Shown here one piece after another: positions 59,041 through 64,000 of a stretch of DNA of 64,000 nt. Origin of the DNA: Capra hircus (taxonomy: Eukaryota; Chordata; Mammalia; Artiodactyla; Bovidae); assembly GCF_001704415.2 (NCBI RefSeq), contig NC_030817.1:55661550-55725549 (forward strand). Reading direction: 5' to 3'. How positions within the stretch are numbered: the first letter of the stretch is position 1; each line of letters begins with the position of its first letter. Made by a program: the position numbers and the translations under genes. Under the pieces are notes generated by a model, which searched no databases, had not been told where the DNA came from, and saw nothing but the letters and a program-made list of their open reading frames with translations.

Positions 59041-59406
59041 ATGAAGCCTCCCTTCCCCCACCCAAGGCTTCTTGATTAGATGCAACCTGAGAAACTAGCA
59101 CACACATTACCAATACACGTGTAAAGGGAATACAAGTCTGTACTCCAATTTCCTACCAATTGAATGAGGCTTGTCAATTGATCATTTCAAATCTATTCCG
59201 ACATTGCTGGTTTTGAGCCATCAACCAGTTTCTTGCACGGATTCCACAAGGACGTGTATGTCTCCTGTCTGGCAGACAGTTCCAGAGTTTATTGGGCTGC
59301 AGGAGGAAGCCCTCCTGTAGGACTCCTCTTCCTGCGCTGCCCTGTCTGATGGCCCTGGGGAGGCAGTGCGCTCTCTTTCCCACTAAGATGTGCTCTGTGT
59401 TTGTAG

Positions 59407-59505
59407 CCTCGACAGACAGTTTTGACCGCCGCTGGAAGCATAGGACAAGCCAGCGGGGATCTTCTGCGGCAGATTGGAGAGAATGAGACTGACGAGCGAT
59501 TCCAG
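59407..59505 (+). CDS. TLN2: Talin-2 coding exon 16 (R1/R2)
   Basis: 99-bp exon (33 codons, residues 636-668) between acceptor gtgtttgtag and donor gtgaga, phase 0 on both sides. PRQTVLTAAGSIGQASGDLL and RQIGENETDERFQ carry the end of R1 and start of R2. Compared with talin-1 the helix pattern is kept while polar residues differ, supporting TLN2. Confidence 0.97.
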
Positions 59506-62500
59506 GTGAGATATTTGCAGTCCATAATCTTGGAACCTAAGTGATGGTCTTAGACCCAAGCAGGGAGAAGGTAATGAAAAATGGAGTCTTCCTTGAACTG
59601 ACAAGAGAAAGGTGAAGGTGGATTATCTTAGACTGTGATCTTTTTATGTGTTAACAAAAAAAAAAAATTTTAATTGAAAAACTCAATTCACTTACACCAT
59701 ACATCACCACACTGAAACATCTGCTTAGCTGTTCTCACTAGTCAGCATGCTGCACTTTCTTTAAACACAAACATGGAGGGAATAATGTCACAACCATCCT
59801 TATATCAGCCACCCAAGTCTACAGTTATCCACTCACGGCCAGTCTTGTTTTATCTATTTGGGGCAGCTTTGAATTGCATCATTCTTGAGTCTGCATGTAA
59901 GAGTGGAAACACATGCACTCCCATACACTCTGCTCCCACATAGCACAAGCATTCCTTTGTGTTGAGAGCTTTGAATATGTCTGTGTCATATTCAAAACCA
60001 CAAGTGTGGCAGAGAAGTCCTTTTTGTCACCCCCCACTTTTTTTTTCAATACCAGAGACATATCCTCTGGGGACCAGCTGTAGCCACTGTCTGCAGCTGG
60101 CTGGCTGCACTGCCAGCTCAGACAAGATCGCAGCTTGTCTGCCTCCATTCCCAGCCCCCGCAAATAGGGTGGGGAGGCCTCCTGCTAGGGATCTTCAGGC
60201 CAGATGAACTCCTCTTCTCACATACTTATGGGCAGATGCCTTTCATTCCTCTTCCTCCTCACTCTTAATTTTACAAGGAACATACAGATACATTCTCATT
60301 AAACTGCTGCAGGTCAAGCTCAGGTTTTCAGGAAGGTACCCTTTTCTAAATCCTATGTCAGGTTCAGTGTTTGGAATTTCTATAGAATTTAGAATAAAAT
60401 CACCCAGCTTTCTATCAGCATTCCAGTTGCCTCGAGGAGGGCAATTTTGCTTGCTATTTCATCTAGCACTACTGGATTTCATCACCTCGAGATGTGTTAG
60501 TTAATCTAAGATATGATCATGTATGTTGTGGATACATTAAACATGCCCCTTCTCCTCTACTCTCCACATTCCTGGAGTGCTGGGGACATAAGACTCATTC
60601 AGATCCTGCATTAAGGCTTGAGCGTTCAGTGCATGAACGTTCATGTGATCAGGGAGGCTGAGACACAGAACGGGTGGTAGGGGTATTCCTGGAAGCCATT
60701 TCTGTCCTAGCGTGGCCAGTAATAACTGTAAACGGAACTAACTGTAGACCACATAAATACAACCTGCTAAAGCCAAGCTAATTATGTCCTCGTCCTTCCT
60801 TCCCCTTGATTAGATCCCCAAACACATGTGTTGTCCTGTGGATTTTGTATTAGAGCAAGTAGTTCTTTGGAGGTAGGTACCTACTTAGAAATTGGTTAAA
60901 TACGAGATTCGTCCGTTGGTTTACTAGGCTTAATTATCCTGAAGCAGTCAACTTATTTTCTAATGTCTGGGAAGAGTTGAGAGGGAAGTCACAGCTCTTC
61001 TTTAAAGCATCTCCCATATCCTTGTGGCTTTGTGGTTTTTTTTAAAAAAGTAGATTTCTCCCCTTTTATTCTTTGACAAACTGCTTCCATCACATGTGAA
61101 TATAAACTCCGCCTCCAATGTCTGCTTCCATTCAGATGGGCTAGAGAAGCAGGTTCAAGTTCAGGATAGTGTCTCATGGTGGCTTTCTTAACAGGAAAGC
61201 CCTGGCTTGAATGTTTCCTGTTCTCTAAGGTCTCTCGGTAAACACCAGTGCAGTAAGGTGATCTACAGTCTCCTCCAGGTGTGGGTAACCCCTGGCTTAG
61301 TGACATTGGATTTCTTACTCTCTTGGTTTTCCAGTTCTTGAGATCCTATCTTGGAGCTTTTTCTTGAGTTTTCAGTGTACTGCATGTTCCCAGAGTTAAC
61401 AAAGGTTTATTCTACATGAGCTGCATAATAGTGGTCTTGTTGAAAAGTTTGACAAGGGCCTTGTCAGCAACTATAGCCATAGGATCATGTTCTTTTTCTA
61501 ACTGTATTTTTTGTGTGCGGGAGGTGGACAAAATTAGTAGGAGAATCAGGATTTCTTTAAATCAGTCTAACAAAGCCGTGACCAAATCTTGGTGTCTGGG
61601 TGAGAAGATGGATTCCTTTCAAGGGAAGGAATACTTTGATGCATTTTGAAAGACTGCTTTTTAAAATCTTGATAATGATTTGTGACTTTCAAATTTTGCT
61701 TTCACTAAGCATGGGCCAGGAACCATAACTTTGCAGGCTCTGTTGGGATCAATTTCTAGAAGTTATGTGGCAGATGAGTGCCGGTCAGATCCCAAAGGTC
61801 TCTTCACCTCTTGGCACCACAGGCTGTGGCCTCTCCCTGGACATCGAGTAAACACCAGCAACCTAAGAAAGACTGGATCAAACTGCCCTTTCCTGACGGC
61901 TTTGTTATTGTCCATTTTAAAATCTCCTTACTTGGTGGATTCATGGGTTTCTGATTTGCCTGGGTAAGATATATGGTCTTGGGCTTTCCAAGTGGCTCGG
62001 TGGTAAAGAACCGTCCTACCATGTGGGAGACATGGGTTCAATCCCTGGGTCAGGAAGATCCCTTGGAGAAGGAAATGGCAACGCACTCCAGTATTCTTGC
62101 CTGGGAAATCCCATGGACAGAGGAGCCTGGCGAGCTACAGTTCATAGGGTCACAAAAGAGTGGCAGGAACAACAAACATAGTCTTTGCTCTGTATAAAAT
62201 TGTACAAGCAGAACACTCTTTCCAGTATATCTTCTCATAAACTATCTTGTTGTAAAGACTCTGTGGGTGCCCTTTGCATTGAGAATCAAAAGTGCTTTTC
62301 ATTATCTGATGAATTAGTAAAGACTTCTGACCACATTTCCTCTGGGGGAAAGTTTTGACATGTTAGTTCAAAATAAAATTGGCCTCTATGTTTGGGAAGG
62401 CATTTCCAAACCAAATAAATGACCTTCAATATTAAAAGCCAAGAAGTGCATTAAATGTAGCAGTGGTGATTCTTTAGGTCACAGAATGATGACAAACCTG

Positions 62501-63272
62501 ATGGGGTGAGTCGAGGGATTCTGCAGCCTGCAGGCAGAAAGCCTTGATGTTGACCTGCAACAAAAACTGATCTTTAAAGGCTCAGAGTGCTTTGCATCAT
62601 TGGTGAGGGCTTCTTGAGGCTGGTTTATTTACATAGGCTCCCTTTCCACTTTTCGTAATAATTTATCTCCATCTAGAAGGCTACAGAACATTGAGAATAA
62701 CTTATGTTCAGAGAATTCATGAGCTATTGGGCTGGAGGTCCTATCCATGCATGTTCAATGTTGCCCTCTGGAGGCCAAGATGTGGCTGAATTTCTGATGA
62801 CAGCTTGGATCCTTGTGCAAAGTAGAGATCCAAAAGATAAATTTTCAAGTCACAGTGGGACATGATGACATGGGCCATGAATTTCATCCTTCCTACCACT
62901 CATAGTGTATATTTTCAGCTGGATCTACCACATACTCAGGAGGCGTTGTCAAGATTCTAAGTGTTGTTTAAATGCACAAATGTGAATTAATGGTTAAAAC
63001 AAAAGCCCTTCCTTCAAATTAACCTATTTTAGATTGAAACCTATGCTACTTACAGTATAGGAGACTGTAGTATTAGGATTAAGTCTCCTTCCTTAATTAG
63101 CTCTCAAACTAACTTGACATTTCAGTAAAATAAGTGGAAAAAGTTTTATTCTAAAGTACTGAAGGAAAAAGGCCGAATGGAATTTTCATAAAATATTTAA
63201 GTGCTTTGTTTTCCGGCTCTGATGGATGACTGGGAAAATATAAATAACTATTTTTTGTTTTCATTTTCTTAG
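59506..63272 (+). other. TLN2: TLN2 intron 16
   Basis: GT-AG intron of 3767 bp. The only recognised element is a Bov-tA (61979-62165). An A run lies at 59657-59668. 59670-61975 and 62170-63270 show no repeat or gene I can name. An inverted 'cgttcagtgcatgaacgttc' patch lies near 60623-60642. Confidence 0.9.
61979..62165 (+). mobile_element. Bov-tA SINE
   Basis: 'gggctttccaagtggctcgg' head to 'agggtcacaaaagagtgg'. The last bases of the Bov-A unit are degraded. Confidence 0.88.
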
Positions 63273-63440
63273 GACGTTTTAATGAGTTTGGCTAAAGCTG
63301 TTGCCAATGCTGCTGCCATGTTGGTACTAAAGGCAAAGAATGTTGCCCAAGTGGCTGAGGACACGGTCCTGCAGAACAGGGTGATCGCTGCGGCCACCCA
63401 GTGCGCCCTCTCTACCTCCCAGCTAGTGGCGTGCGCCAAG
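63273..63440 (+). CDS. TLN2: Talin-2 coding exon 17 (R2)
   Basis: 168-bp exon (56 codons, residues 669-724) between acceptor cattttcttag and donor gtaagc, phase 0 on both sides. DVLMSLAKAVANAAAMLVLK, AKNVAQVAEDTVLQNRVIAA and ATQCALSTSQLVACAK are R2 helices, alanine-rich as usual for talin rods. Last exon in the window; the remaining rod exons and the C-terminal actin-binding site lie downstream. Confidence 0.97.
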
Positions 63441-64000
63441 GTAAGCTGGCGGGCACCCCAGCCCTTTCTTCAGAGTGTTTGTGAGAGGAAACAGGGGCAG
63501 AACTTGTTAAAATTGCCTAAGATTCAGAGCTTGCTTCAGGTGCCTTTCAGGTGAAATGGTAGTATTTTAGCATAAGCTGTCCAGTTCCACTCTAATAATT
63601 TTTTCCTTGCTCAAGCCCTGAAGCAATGGTACTTTTCTGTGTCTAATTGCCATTTCTACATGTAAATTGCTGTATCTCCCCTTCAGACTTGACAGCATGT
63701 CTTATTTACCCCTGTGCACAAAGAGCTCTTGGATTATGCCGTTACAGCATTATCTGCAGAGTTAGTGGGAGCCCTTTCTGCACTGCACAGTATCAGAATG
63801 AGGGATAATGATGTTGTTCATGGTTGTCATTAGGATGTACACACTCTGTATAACACAGTACCTCATGTAGCACCATCACCCCTGGTTTACTGAAGAGGAA
63901 ACTGAGGCCCTTAGATGTTACTGAGTGATTACAGCCACAGAAATCATAAGTGCCTGGACTAGGCTTACAAATCAGGCTGGTCTAACTTCAGATACCCTTT
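63441..64000 (+). other. TLN2: TLN2 intron 17 (partial)
   Basis: Begins gtaagc and runs off the window. Apart from a MIR at 63845-63990 I recognise nothing. Confidence 0.88.
63845..63990 (-). mobile_element. MIR SINE, antisense
   Basis: 'gaagaggaaactgaggccct' and 'gcctggactaggcttacaaa' are the complement of the MIR core and tRNA-related side. Confidence 0.7.

Larger units (their letters stand above)
57146..59406 (+). other. TLN2: TLN2 intron 15
   Basis: GT-AG intron of 2261 bp, mostly filled by an L1 3' fragment (57183-57296) and two BovB copies in tandem (57466-59040), the first carrying a Bov-A2. About 59045-59400 shows nothing recognisable. Confidence 0.92.

Noticed and set aside
1..64000. 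Intronic microRNA MIR190A, known from human TLN2
   Set aside because: In human it lies in the 3' part of the gene. No mature-like sequence was noticed here; near matches such as tgatatgtttta at 35650 lie in an L1.
1..64000. CRISPR arrays, operons, bacterial promoters or prophage-like systems
   Set aside because: The sequence is a mammalian nuclear gene with introns and ruminant transposons; tandem repeats seen are microsatellites or single duplications.

Overview
The window is vertebrate nuclear DNA from a ruminant, most likely a bovid. The evidence is repeat content: many Bov-tA and Bov-A2 SINEs, BovB (RTE) LINE fragments and CHR-type tRNA-Glu SINEs, over older L1, MIR, hAT and Tigger copies shared by placental mammals. 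I cannot separate cattle from sheep, goat or buffalo by eye.

The only gene I can support is TLN2 (talin-2) on the + strand. Seventeen coding exons, each with an AG acceptor and GT donor, lie between 4214 and 63440. Their phases join without error into a 2172-nt open frame of exactly 724 codons. This runs from the initiator ATG at 4250 through the F0, F1, F2 and F3 FERM subdomains (exons 1-10), the calpain-sensitive linker (exons 10-12) and into rod bundles R1 and R2 (exons 12-17). Talin-2 rather than talin-1 is shown by residues 8-14 (ICVRHCN), the GAEKR insertion near residue 276 and the QQQFNRTGK linker. The ATG exon begins at a splice acceptor, so the promoter and 5' non-coding exons lie upstream of the window; the rest of the rod lies downstream. 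I saw no CpG-rich promoter-like stretch.

Layout: 1-4213, upstream intron with a Bov-tA, an L1 end and a deleted Tigger1-like element. 4214-12999, coding exons 1-6 (F0, F1, most of F2) in short introns. 13000-29389, a 16.4-kb intron full of L1, CHR and MER-type elements. 29390-30553, exons 7-8. 30554-45126, a 14.6-kb intron with nested L1, Bov-A2, BovB and CHR insertions. 45127-53143, exons 9-13 (F3 and linker). 53144-64000, exons 14-17 (R1, R2) with BovB and SINE insertions between them.

I found no second gene, functional RNA gene, CRISPR array or undescribed system. The longest other ORFs are antisense readings of BovB, or chance. The most notable signals are a BovB fragment flanked by a 59-bp duplication, an L1 remnant that looks like twin priming with complete loss of its 3' part, a (TC)n microsatellite forming the splice acceptor tract of the 64-bp exon 7, and a CHR SINE 27 nt behind the exon 13 donor. 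Repeat family names are recalled by eye from consensus knowledge, and most repeat edges are good to about 20 bases.
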